The notes beneath the pieces were generated by a model, which saw only the letters and a program-made list of their open reading frames with translations, did no database searches and was not told where the DNA came from. This document shows positions 8,726 through 17,194 of a stretch of 64,000 nt of DNA, piece after piece (the first letter of the stretch is position 1; each line of letters starts with the position of its first letter). Origin of the DNA: Olleya sp. Hel_I_94. GTDB taxonomy: Bacteria > Bacteroidota > Bacteroidia > Flavobacteriales > Flavobacteriaceae. Position numbers and translations under genes: made by a program. The stretch covers positions 2,237,001 through 2,301,000 of the forward strand of contig NZ_VISI01000002.1 in assembly GCF_007827365.1 (NCBI RefSeq). Direction: 5' to 3'.

Positions 8726-9811
8726 TTAATCAAATGATTTTTTAATTGTGTGTTCTTTTTTAGCTAATTGAAGGTCATGTTTCATCATGATTTTAACTAA
8801 CACTTCGATTGATGTTTTGCTAGAGTTCCATCCTAATAATTTATTAGCTTTTGATGGATCACCCAATAAGGTTTCAACTTCTGCAGGTCTAAAGTATTTT
8901 GGATCTACTTCAATTAATACTTTACCAGTTTTTTTACATTTTCCTATTTCCTCTACACCTTTACCTTCCCATACAATTTCAATTCCAACTTCTTTAAAAG
9001 ATAATTCACTAAAGTATCTAATTGAATATTGCTTTCCAGTTGCAATGACAAAATCTTCTGGCTCTGGATGTTGTAACATTAACCACATACACTCTACGTA
9101 GTCTTTAGCATAACCCCAATCTCTTAAAGAGTCTAAATTTCCTAAATATAATTTATCTTGAGTTCCTTCAGCAATCCTAGAGGCTGCAAGGGTGATTTTT
9201 CTAGTTACAAATGTTTCACCACGTCTTTCAGATTCATGATTAAACAAGATACCATTAACAGCATACATCCCGTAAGATTCTCTGTAGTTTTTAGTAATCC
9301 AATAAGCATACATTTTTGCTACTCCGTATGGAGATCTTGGATAAAAAGGAGTTGTCTCTTTTTGAGGAATTTCTTGTACTTTTCCATAAAGTTCGGAAGT
9401 AGAAGCTTGATAGATTCTGGTTTTCTTTTCTAATTCGCAAATCCTAACAGCTTCTAATAAACTTAACGTCCCTAAAGCATCGGTTTTAGCTGTATATTCT
9501 GGCAAATCAAAAGACACTTTAACGTGTGATTGTGCAGCTAGATTATAGATTTCATCCGGTTCAATTTGCTTAACTAATCTAATTAAGTTTGAAGTATCCG
9601 TCATGTCACCATAATGAAGTGTTATTTTTCTATTAGAATGAAGGTCTCTAATTAACTCATCAATATACAGATGTTCTATTCTTTCTGTATTAAAAGAAGA
9701 ACTCCTTCTAATAACACCATGTACTTCGTAACCTTTTTCAATTAATAACTCCGCTAAAAATGATCCATCTTGACCTGTTATCCCTGTTATTAGTGCTTTT
9801 TTTTGTTGCAT
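8726..9811 (-). CDS. gmd: GDP-mannose 4,6-dehydratase
   Basis: The 361-residue enzyme starts with [18 protein letters not shown], the glycine-rich NADP-binding signature of GDP-mannose dehydratases. It continues with [11 protein letters not shown], then [20 protein letters not shown] and [14 protein letters not shown], which give the Thr/Ser, Glu, Tyr-x3-Lys catalytic set. [17 protein letters not shown] is strongly diagnostic. It converts GDP-D-mannose to GDP-4-keto-6-deoxy-D-mannose in the cytoplasm. It is the first gene of the downstream half of the locus, with a good Bacteroidota-type promoter about 50 bases upstream and colD 12 bases downstream. Length is normal for the family. Confidence 0.96.
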   Translation of the reverse strand: MQQKKALITGITGQDGSFLAELLIEKGYEVHGVIRRSSSFNTERIEHLYIDELIRDLHSNRKITLHYGDMTDTSNLIRLVKQIEPDEIYNLAAQSHVKVSFDLPEYTAKTDALGTLSLLEAVRICELEKKTRIYQASTSELYGKVQEIPQKETTPFYPRSPYGVAKMYAYWITKNYRESYGMYAVNGILFNHESERRGETFVTRKITLAASRIAEGTQDKLYLGNLDSLRDWGYAKDYVECMWLMLQHPEPEDFVIATGKQYSIRYFSELSFKEVGIEIVWEGKGVEEIGKCKKTGKVLIEVDPKYFRPAEVETLLGDPSKANKLLGWNSSKTSIEVLVKIMMKHDLQLAKKEHTIKKSFD

Positions 9812-9861
9812 TTTATTTCCGTTTTTTAACTAATTGGTTATCAACTTACCATAAGATGGGT

Positions 9862-9891
9862 CAAAGATATTGATTTTAAAGCGAAAACCAA
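9862..9891 (-). promoter_or_regulatory. Bacteroidota-type promoter upstream of gmd
   Basis: On the minus strand, TTG (9891-9889) is followed after 19 bases by TATCTTTG (9869-9862), matching the TTG-N19/20-TAnnTTTG pattern. The gmd start lies about 50 bases downstream. It sits in the 230-base gap between rfbD and gmd, the only sizeable gap in the polysaccharide locus. The rest of that gap shows nothing I recognise. Confidence 0.6.
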
Positions 9892-10041
9892 TTATTAGTG
9901 ATTTTTGTTTAAACTTTAATTATAGTATAATCTAACGTTTAGATTATCTAAATTAAGTGGTCGTTTTAAATAACACACTACACTTTTTGCTTTTATACAT
10001 ATGTTGCAATAATTAATTCCAAAAATTGATGGTTGATAAAA

Positions 10042-10893
10042 TTAAAAATTATTTAAATGATTTTTTAAACTTTTTTCCCAATCTAAAACCTTTAAATCAA
10101 AGGTGTCTATTATTTTTGTTTTATCCATTACACTGTACTTTGGTCTAAGTGCTTTGGTTACATACTCCAAAGAACTTACTGGTATAAGTTTGATTTTGGT
10201 ATTAGTTAATTCAAATATCTTATTCGCAAAATTAAACCACGTTGTTTCACCTAAGTTACTAAAATGATATAGCCCAAATGCTTTTTTATCGCTATTAATT
10301 ACCTTTACAATAGCTTCTGATAAATCGTTTGCATTTGTAGGAGTCCCTTTTTGATCATTAACAATACTTAATTCACTTCTTTTTGATGCTAGATTTAGCA
10401 TCGTTTTTACAAAATTATTTTTAAATTCAGAATATAACCAAGAGGTTCTAATTACATAATAGTCGCTTAATATAGATTGAATTTCATGTTCTCCTTGCAA
10501 TTTAGTCGTCCCGTAAACACCTAAAGGGTTTGTTGTATCTGTTTCTTTGTATGGCGTTTCCGCTTTACCGTTAAAAACAAAATCTGTTGAAATATGAATT
10601 AAAATTACTTTAAATTTTTTAGAGGCTTCAGCTAAATTTTTAGCCCCTAAAGTATTTATATTATAAGCTATATCACTTTCGTCTTCTGCTTGGTCAACTG
10701 CTGTATATGCAGCACAATTAATACAGTAATCAAAGTTGTTTTCACTAAAAACTTTATTAATCTGGTTGACATTAGTAACATCTAACCCTTTACTATCTAA
10801 AAAAACAAAATCTAAAGTGTCTTGTTCTTTAGATTTTATTTTTAAACATGATCCTAGTTGTCCGTTTGAACCTGTTACAAGGATTTTTTTCAT
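10042..10893 (-). CDS. rfbD: dTDP-4-dehydrorhamnose reductase
   Basis: This 283-residue SDR protein opens with KILVTGSNGQLGSCL. DVTNVNQIN follows, then CAAYTAVDQAEDE, a near-perfect family signature, and HISTDFVFNG. The Tyr-x3-Lys-like catalytic pair lies in PLGVYGTTKLQGE. It reduces dTDP-4-keto-L-rhamnose to dTDP-L-rhamnose, the last step of the pathway. Its ATG overlaps the rfbC stop in an ATGA arrangement, so all four rhamnose genes are coupled. It is the last gene before the gmd promoter gap. No terminator hairpin is evident after it, so read-through into gmd is plausible. Confidence 0.95.
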   Translation of the reverse strand: MKKILVTGSNGQLGSCLKIKSKEQDTLDFVFLDSKGLDVTNVNQINKVFSENNFDYCINCAAYTAVDQAEDESDIAYNINTLGAKNLAEASKKFKVILIHISTDFVFNGKAETPYKETDTTNPLGVYGTTKLQGEHEIQSILSDYYVIRTSWLYSEFKNNFVKTMLNLASKRSELSIVNDQKGTPTNANDLSEAIVKVINSDKKAFGLYHFSNLGETTWFNFANKIFELTNTKIKLIPVSSLEYVTKALRPKYSVMDKTKIIDTFDLKVLDWEKSLKNHLNNF

Positions 10894-11435
10894 TTGTAAA
10901 GTGTTTTTATAGTTGGAAGAATCTTATCTTTTTCTGAAACTATAAATTGATCAGGACTAAGTTTCCAATCAATATTTAAGTCTTTATCATTGTATATTAC
11001 TCCGTTTTCAGAGTCTTTATTATATACATTATCACATTTATAATTAAATACTGCTGTCTGACTAAGTACTATATAACCATGTGCAAATCCTCTGGGTACA
11101 AAAAGTTGTTTTTTATTATCCGAAGATAACTCAACAGCTATATGTTGTAAAAAGGTTTCAGAATCTGGTCGTAAATCTACTGCTACGTCCAATACTAAGC
11201 CTTGTGTTACCCTAACTAATTTAGCTTGGGCAAATTCACCTTCTTGAAAATGAAGCCCTCTTAACGCTCCTTTATTAGAAAAAGCCTCGTTGTCTTGAAT
11301 AAAATCAATTGCTTTACCAATTAAAGATTCAAATTTACTTTTATTATAGCTTTCAAAAAAATAGCCTCGAGTATCACCAAAAATGGTTGGTTCAAAAATG
11401 AAACAATCTTTAAGTTTTGTTTTGACGATATTCAT
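10890..11435 (-). CDS. rfbC: dTDP-4-dehydrorhamnose 3,5-epimerase
   Basis: This 181-residue cupin-fold enzyme carries the standard family landmarks: DTRGYFFESY near the N-terminus, FIQDNEAFSNKGALRGLHFQ with the catalytic His, and VRVTQGLVLDVAVDLR. FVPRGFAHGYIVLS and a later conserved Tyr (NYKCDNVYN) complete the set. It epimerises C3 and C5 of dTDP-4-keto-6-deoxyglucose. It sits between rfbA (3 bases away) and rfbD (4-base overlap). Length and all key residues are normal for a complete RmlC. Confidence 0.96.
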   Translation of the reverse strand: MNIVKTKLKDCFIFEPTIFGDTRGYFFESYNKSKFESLIGKAIDFIQDNEAFSNKGALRGLHFQEGEFAQAKLVRVTQGLVLDVAVDLRPDSETFLQHIAVELSSDNKKQLFVPRGFAHGYIVLSQTAVFNYKCDNVYNKDSENGVIYNDKDLNIDWKLSPDQFIVSEKDKILPTIKTLYK

Positions 11436-11438
11436 TTA

Positions 11439-12302
11439 TTATTGATTTACTAAACTAATTAAATGCTCACCATAACCACTTTTTAGTAATGGTGTTGCTA
11501 AATCTATTAATTGTTGTTTAGAAATAAAACCACTGCTATATGCAGCCTCTTCTATTGCTCCTATTTTTAAACCTTGACGCTCTTCTATCACTTGAACAAA
11601 CTGCGATGCTTGCATCAACGAGTTAAATGTACCTGTATCCAACCAAGCGGTACCTTTATCCAGAATAGATACTTGTAATTTACCCTGTTCTAGATATGCT
11701 TTATTTACATCTGTAATTTCCAATTCACCTCTATGACTTGGTTTTATGTTTTCTGCAATTTGGATTACACTGTTATCGTAAAAATAAATTCCAGGAACTG
11801 CGTAATTTGATTTTGGTTTTTCTGGTTTCTCCTCAATGGATAATGCCTTACCTTCTTGATCAAAATTTACAACTCCGTAACGCTCAGGATCTGTAACATG
11901 ATAAGCATACACAATACCACCATCTGGATTAATATTTGATTTTAATAAATCCGATAGACCTGTCCCATAAAATATATTATCTCCTAATATTAATGCTACT
12001 TTATCTTTTCCGATAAAATTTTTCCCTATAATAAAAGCTTCGGCTAATCCGTTAGGAGCCTTTTGCACTTCATATTCAAAATTGCATCCTAATTGGCTAC
12101 CATCACCTAACAATTGTTTAAATAAAGGCAAATGGTCTGGTGTAGATATAATTAAAATTTCTCTTATACCTGCATGGATTAACGTGGATAAAGGATAATA
12201 TATCATTGGTTTATCATAAATAGGCATTAATTGCTTACTTAATACTTTGGTTAAAGGATGTAACCTTGTACCTGATCCACCTGCTAATATAATTCCTTTC
12301 AT
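11439..12302 (-). CDS. rfbA: glucose-1-phosphate thymidylyltransferase
   Basis: The 287-residue nucleotidyltransferase begins [18 protein letters not shown], the sugar-nucleotide binding loop, followed by [29 protein letters not shown] carries the catalytic Asp, and [20 protein letters not shown] and [11 protein letters not shown] are also standard. It joins dTTP and glucose-1-phosphate to make dTDP-glucose, the first step of dTDP-rhamnose synthesis. It lies 13 bases after rfbB and 3 before rfbC. Length fits the short RmlA form. Confidence 0.97.
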   Translation of the reverse strand: MKGIILAGGSGTRLHPLTKVLSKQLMPIYDKPMIYYPLSTLIHAGIREILIISTPDHLPLFKQLLGDGSQLGCNFEYEVQKAPNGLAEAFIIGKNFIGKDKVALILGDNIFYGTGLSDLLKSNINPDGGIVYAYHVTDPERYGVVNFDQEGKALSIEEKPEKPKSNYAVPGIYFYDNSVIQIAENIKPSHRGELEITDVNKAYLEQGKLQVSILDKGTAWLDTGTFNSLMQASQFVQVIEERQGLKIGAIEEAAYSSGFISKQQLIDLATPLLKSGYGEHLISLVNQ

Positions 12303-12315
12303 TAATGATAATTTA

Positions 12316-13332
12316 TTAACTATTATATTTTTTTAAATACCAGTCAATGGTTTTTCTAATTCCAGACTCAAAATTCTCGTCTGCTTTCCAGCCTAGATCG
12401 TTTTCAATTTTTGTAGCATCAATAGCATATCTTAAATCGTGACCTGGTCTATCTTTTACAAAGGTAATTTGCTCTTTATAAGATTTATTTGCTGGCTTAA
12501 TATTGTCCAAAATTGAACATATAGTATCCACAATAGTTAAATTGTTACGCTCATTTCTACCTCCTATATTGTAAGTCTCACCAGATTTACCTTGTGTAAA
12601 AACTAAAGCAATACCTTTACAGTGGTCTAGGACATACAACCAGTCTCTAATATTTTTACCATCTCCATAGATAGGAATATTTTCTCCTGAAAGCGCTTTT
12701 CTAATTATTGTTGGAATTAATTTTTCATTGTGTTGTTTAGGTCCATAATTATTGGAACAATTTGTTGTAACAACATTAAGGCCATATGTATGAAAATAGC
12801 TTCTAACTATAAAATCTGAGGCTGCTTTTGAGGCGCTATACGGACTATTAGGTGCGTATGGTGTTTCCTCTTTAAATAAACCTGTATCACCCAAAGAGCC
12901 ATAAACCTCATCCGTAGATATATGATGAAATCTATTATTTTCTTTTCCTTTTTTAAATTGAAAAGGAGCTGACATCCAATAAGATTTTGCTACATCTATT
13001 AAATTAAAGGTTCCTGTAATATTAGTATCTATAAAAGCACCTGGATTAGTAATTGAATTATCTACATGAGATTCTGCTGCAAAATGTATAACACCATCAA
13101 ATTGATGCTTATCAAACAACTGCTCAATTAAACCTCTATCGCAAATGTCACCTTTTATAAAAGTATAATTAGGATTATTTTCAACTTCATCTAAATTAGT
13201 CAAATCACCAGCATAGGTTAAGTTGTCTAAATTTACCAGATTTACGTTAGGGTTTTCATTTAAATAATACGATATAAAATTAGAACCAATAAAACCTGCT
13301 CCTCCAGTAACAAGTATGGTTTTATTCTTCAT
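12316..13332 (-). CDS. rfbB: dTDP-glucose 4,6-dehydratase
   Basis: This 338-residue SDR enzyme starts [26 protein letters not shown] follows, then [12 protein letters not shown] carrying the Thr-Asp-Glu catalytic set, and [21 protein letters not shown] with the Tyr-x3-Lys. [17 protein letters not shown] completes an unambiguous RmlB. It oxidises, dehydrates and reduces dTDP-glucose to dTDP-4-keto-6-deoxyglucose. It is the first of the four rhamnose genes and overlaps the upstream Wzz-like gene by 11 bases, which links chain-length control and precursor supply in one transcript. Confidence 0.97.
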   Translation of the reverse strand: MKNKTILVTGGAGFIGSNFISYYLNENPNVNLVNLDNLTYAGDLTNLDEVENNPNYTFIKGDICDRGLIEQLFDKHQFDGVIHFAAESHVDNSITNPGAFIDTNITGTFNLIDVAKSYWMSAPFQFKKGKENNRFHHISTDEVYGSLGDTGLFKEETPYAPNSPYSASKAASDFIVRSYFHTYGLNVVTTNCSNNYGPKQHNEKLIPTIIRKALSGENIPIYGDGKNIRDWLYVLDHCKGIALVFTQGKSGETYNIGGRNERNNLTIVDTICSILDNIKPANKSYKEQITFVKDRPGHDLRYAIDATKIENDLGWKADENFESGIRKTIDWYLKKYNS

Positions 13333-14380
13333 AATTTAAAGTATAGACAATTATTTTTCTAATCATAAAAAATAATATCAGTATTACTAAAGATAGTATT
13401 GGGAAAATAATTGAATATTTTTCTTTCCAATGACTTGATATGTTACCGACTTCCTGAAAGCTAGATATTACCTCAAATACAACATCTTCTTCTATTTTTT
13501 GTTCCTCTAACTTCTTTAACTCGTTTCTTATTCTTTGTTCTTCTTGTAATAGCTCGTATTCTCTAGTTTTTTGACCATCACTACCTGATATAGATATGTC
13601 GCCAATTTTAAAGCTTTTTTCTTTATTGTTAGATTCTCTCTCTATTACATTAATATAAATATTTTGTAAATCTTTTACTTGTTGTAATTGATCTTCAAGA
13701 TTTTCTTTTTGAATATTAATTAAATCATCACGCCTTTTCATGGCTTTGTTTGAATAATTATTTACAAAAGAAGTTAATATACCATCTTCCAAATCTTTAA
13801 ATACGTTAGCTCTTGAAGCATATGCCTTAATTAAAAAGAACTTTCCGGCATACTCACTTCTATTACTAATAAAGTCCTCATAAGAATATTCTTGAGCTCT
13901 GACACTGTCTAATTGCGCTATAAAATTCTCATATTGCAACAGCTTGTCATTTTCTGTTTCAGGTCCAGGCTCTATACTAAATCCATTAATGGCACTTACT
14001 GTCTCTTTATCAATCTTAAATATTTTTTGTAATGATTGCGTGTCACCACTAGCTATTAATGCGTTAAAATAATCAATATTATTAACCAATTGAAACTTAG
14101 AATTAAAATAAGGCTCTACCAACATCTCTGCTTGAAAAGCAGTAGGTTTAGTTTTCTCTAAAGCATATCCAATGACAGCAGCTAATAGCACAATGCCTAA
14201 AATAATTTTCCATTTGGTTATAAAAAACCTAAGCGTAAAAATTAATACTGAAAATATATATTTAAGTATCCTAAATATATTGTTTAATAATTTATTAAAA
14301 GCATTACCTATTAGGTTAAAAAAAACAACTAAATCTTCTTCTTCGTTATTTGATTTTATTTCTTTATTATTTTCACTCAT
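13322..14380 (-). CDS. Wzz-like polysaccharide co-polymerase, copy B
   Basis: The 352-residue protein has a cytoplasmic acidic N-terminus (about 1-18), then a conserved VVFFNLIGNAFNKLLNN segment. A membrane span at about 55-73 (IILGIVLLAAVIGYALE) leads into a long periplasmic helical region with coiled-coil character (about 230-300), and a second span lies near 325-343. Two spans flanking a coiled-coil periplasmic domain is the topology of chain-length regulators (PCP family). The proline-rich second span of classical Wzz is not obvious. The neighbouring copy at 14406-15461 is clearly paralogous. No kinase domain is fused. It probably governs chain length together with the Wzy protein. Confidence 0.68.
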   Translation of the reverse strand: MSENNKEIKSNNEEEDLVVFFNLIGNAFNKLLNNIFRILKYIFSVLIFTLRFFITKWKIILGIVLLAAVIGYALEKTKPTAFQAEMLVEPYFNSKFQLVNNIDYFNALIASGDTQSLQKIFKIDKETVSAINGFSIEPGPETENDKLLQYENFIAQLDSVRAQEYSYEDFISNRSEYAGKFFLIKAYASRANVFKDLEDGILTSFVNNYSNKAMKRRDDLINIQKENLEDQLQQVKDLQNIYINVIERESNNKEKSFKIGDISISGSDGQKTREYELLQEEQRIRNELKKLEEQKIEEDVVFEVISSFQEVGNISSHWKEKYSIIFPILSLVILILFFMIRKIIVYTLNYEE

Positions 14381-14405
14381 TGTAAAATGTTGTACTATTT
14401 AACAC

Positions 14406-15461
14406 CTATTTATAATTGACTACATGCTTATAAAACTTTATAAAAGAGCCTACCAAAGCTAGTAAAACTAATGCTATAAGCGGGAATATTATTTTATACT
14501 TTTTATACCAAATGTTTTCTAAAAGTCCTTTTTCTTTAAATGAAGAAATTTTTTCAAATATTTCGTCATTAACTACCAGCTCTTTTTTAAGTCCATTTAA
14601 CTGTTTTAAGATATCCAATTCTTTTGTTAATAATTGGTCCTCTTTTGTTTCTGTTTTCTCTACTTGAAAACCTAAAGAGCTGCCTAGATTAGAAGATACT
14701 ATATTTTTTTCTGATTCTTTTTGTAGTACATCTAAGTAAGCGTCTTTCATCTTTCTAACTTCAACTAAAGATAACTCTAAGTTTTCTTTTTCTAAAATTA
14801 AAACAGAGTCTCTTTTTTTCTTTTCTATATCAGAAAACACGTTGTTTATAGATTTAGACAAACCACCTTCCAACTTTTTAAATATCTTATAATTGTGGGA
14901 ACGCGCTCTTAACAAAAACACATTGGCAGTATAAATATTTCTATTATCTATATAGTCTTCAAAAGTAATTTTAGTCTTTGTTGTACTATCTAAGGTTTTT
15001 AAAAACCCATTAAAGCTTTCTAATTGTTCATTTTTTGACTCTGGACCTATCTCTGCTTCAAAACCTATAAGAGATTTTGCTTCTGTTTCATTTATTCCAA
15101 ACTGGGATATTAATTCTTCTGTGTCTCCAACTGCAATCAACGAGTTGTAATATTTTATACTGTTAATCAATTCATATTTTGATTGAAATTTAGGTACTAC
15201 AAACATTTCAGAATAATACACCTTTTCTTTTTGTGTATCTAATACATAACCTATAATTATTGCCACAACAGCAACTGCAAGTATAATTTTAATATTAATA
15301 AATATAGCTCTAATTAATGCTATAAACAGACCATAAATACCAACAAAAATTGATTTTATAAAAACCAATAATTTATTAATCGTATTTCCAATTAAATTGA
15401 AAAAAACAATTAAATCCACGTCGTCCTTATTGTTTTTTTCAGGTTCTAATTCGTTACTCAT
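14406..15461 (-). CDS. Wzz-like polysaccharide co-polymerase, copy A
   Basis: The 351-residue protein is collinear with the next gene along its whole length. It shares the VDLIVFFNLIGNTINKLL start, a span near 56-74, YYNSLIAVGDTEEL (matching YFNALIASGDTQSL in the paralogue), GPESKNEQL, the coiled-coil stretch and a C-terminal span. By eye about a third of positions match, so this is an old duplication, not a recent one. A periplasmic helical domain between two spans fits a PCP/Wzz-type regulator. It is placed 13 bases after the DUF6909-like gene and 25 bases before copy B. Two such proteins side by side might form hetero-oligomers or set two chain-length modes. Confidence 0.68.
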   Translation of the reverse strand: MSNELEPEKNNKDDVDLIVFFNLIGNTINKLLVFIKSIFVGIYGLFIALIRAIFINIKIILAVAVVAIIIGYVLDTQKEKVYYSEMFVVPKFQSKYELINSIKYYNSLIAVGDTEELISQFGINETEAKSLIGFEAEIGPESKNEQLESFNGFLKTLDSTTKTKITFEDYIDNRNIYTANVFLLRARSHNYKIFKKLEGGLSKSINNVFSDIEKKKRDSVLILEKENLELSLVEVRKMKDAYLDVLQKESEKNIVSSNLGSSLGFQVEKTETKEDQLLTKELDILKQLNGLKKELVVNDEIFEKISSFKEKGLLENIWYKKYKIIFPLIALVLLALVGSFIKFYKHVVNYK

Positions 15462-15474
15462 ACTTTTTATATAT

Positions 15475-17166
15475 TTAATTAAATATTTGTTGTAAAATTT
15501 TCCTAGTAATTAAATAGGTTGGTTTCACACCTGAAGTACCTAGTCCTCCAGAAGCTAATGTTCCACCAGATTCCAATGGATTATCACTAGCATAATATGC
15601 GTATCTTACTTTTACGTTTGGATTTATACTACCTCTAACTTTAGATGCTGCTTGTATTGCTTTTTGATAATGCGCACCTTCCATTTCAAGTCCAATTACA
15701 TTCCAGGTAGAATTATAAAAAAACTTTAAGATATCCTTATTTTGAAGTGATGTTCCTAAAACGGTAATCATACTTCCTTCATATACTGCAACACCTTGAT
15801 TTTCTAGATCAGATTTGTTTAACTCATTTTCAAAAGGATAATTATCTGCTGTTCCTTCAAAAATATGTGCAGAAGGTATCATTATGTCTCCTTTTGCGCC
15901 TTCTAATATACCTGCTTTACCCATTATTGAGATAGACTCAATATTTAGATGTGTTTTAGTGTCTCCTTCTCTAAACGGTTTTAAAAACTCGTCAATTGTT
16001 TCATACGCTTGTTCTCCAAAAGCATAATCCATAACAAAAAGCACAGGTGCTTCAGAATTTTTATCTTGTTTTGGTAAGTTTAAGTCTGTCTTTGATAAGT
16101 CAAGCTTAGCAGTATCAAAAATCTGAACATCTATATTTGTTCCAGAAGTGTCTGGAATAAAAATCATACCTTGTTGCAACGCCTTTTGGGTGACCTTGTT
16201 ACGCAACGCTTTATTATCGCTTTGGCTTAAGGCTTCGTACACTTTAAAAATTTCGGTTTTAGAGGTTTCGGCTTTTAATGCAATTGGAGAGTATAGTGTA
16301 TTCATGACACTATGTAAATTGGCACTAATAATATGGATTGGTCTTTCTAAAAGACCTTCTTTTTTAAGTGTATTTTTTATCGTGTTAGCCCAGATTTCAC
16401 CATGGATATGGTGACCTAATCGTTCTCTTAACACTGGACTAAATGTTACAGTACGTTTATTATTATTAACAACCTCATCAATTGCTAATTTACCTAACCA
16501 ATATACAATATGTAATAAACGCTCTGGTTTATTTGGCAATGCAAAAACGTTATAAACGGTAGACAGTTCCTTAAACGTGCGTCCTAAAATATTTGCGGTA
16601 TGCGTGATAGCAATTTCACGTTCTTTTTGCGTTAATTTTTTCTTGTTTAATACTGCTGCTTCTAGCTTTTGCCAATCTCTTGTAGTTGCGCCATTTTCAT
16701 CAATAATAACTCGCTTACTAATTTTATGGGATTCGACAAATAAAAAGGTTAAATGCGTTAATATATCATAAATCTCAGAGCGACCTCTAGTGATTTCAAT
16801 ATTCATTTGCTCATCATCAATACGATAGCAGTTTCTTCTTCGTTTTGGCGGAATTATAGCTTCAAAATGAGAATCCTTATAGCCTTCATCACTAGTTAGA
16901 TTAATAAATCGACACTCTTCAATTCCATGAGGCAATCTATCAATTACGTAAAGTAACCCTTCAAGCTCCGCTTTTTCTTCAGATATAGATCCATAAATTT
17001 CTGGTCTAAGCACTAATAATGCTTCACGAAGTGTCTCTCCAGACACACCCATTGGTTTATAAAACCCTCTATTAAACAAGTGACGCATCGTAATATACAT
17101 ACGTTCTATTGCATTTGAGCTTTCTTGAGCTCTCGTTCTTTCATGTTGTTTTATCATACTACTCAT
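15475..17166 (-). CDS. DUF6909-like protein with nucleoside-phosphorylase-like C-terminal half
   Basis: The 563-residue cytoplasmic protein lacks a signal peptide or spans. I recognise it from memory as a conserved Bacteroidota family (DUF6909); no function is known to me. The N-terminal half is helical and charged (MRHLFNRGFYKPMGVSGET; PPKRRRNCYRIDDEQ). The C-terminal half (about 350-560) resembles the purine nucleoside phosphorylase/nucleosidase fold: ISIMGKAGIL, a MIPSAHIFEGTADN segment, GSMITVLGTS, then WNVIGLEMEGAHY. The last matches the E-M-E motif that binds the ribose in nucleosidases. It is the first gene before the Wzz-like pair, 13 bases away, and has a TATCTTTG element just upstream. 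A role in nucleotide or nucleotide-sugar metabolism is only a suggestion. Confidence 0.65.
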   Translation of the reverse strand: MSSMIKQHERTRAQESSNAIERMYITMRHLFNRGFYKPMGVSGETLREALLVLRPEIYGSISEEKAELEGLLYVIDRLPHGIEECRFINLTSDEGYKDSHFEAIIPPKRRRNCYRIDDEQMNIEITRGRSEIYDILTHLTFLFVESHKISKRVIIDENGATTRDWQKLEAAVLNKKKLTQKEREIAITHTANILGRTFKELSTVYNVFALPNKPERLLHIVYWLGKLAIDEVVNNNKRTVTFSPVLRERLGHHIHGEIWANTIKNTLKKEGLLERPIHIISANLHSVMNTLYSPIALKAETSKTEIFKVYEALSQSDNKALRNKVTQKALQQGMIFIPDTSGTNIDVQIFDTAKLDLSKTDLNLPKQDKNSEAPVLFVMDYAFGEQAYETIDEFLKPFREGDTKTHLNIESISIMGKAGILEGAKGDIMIPSAHIFEGTADNYPFENELNKSDLENQGVAVYEGSMITVLGTSLQNKDILKFFYNSTWNVIGLEMEGAHYQKAIQAASKVRGSINPNVKVRYAYYASDNPLESGGTLASGGLGTSGVKPTYLITRKILQQIFN

Positions 17167-17183
17167 GTAATGTATTTAATGGC

Positions 17184-17191
17184 CAAAGATA
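17184..17191 (-). promoter_or_regulatory. putative -7 promoter element before the DUF6909-like gene
   Basis: The minus strand reads TATCTTTG here, a full match to TAnnTTTG, 17 bases before the ATG at 17166. No clear TTG -33 element is found at the expected distance. If active it would head the transcript running through the Wzz-like and rfb genes. Confidence 0.4.
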
Positions 17192-17194
17192 ATA

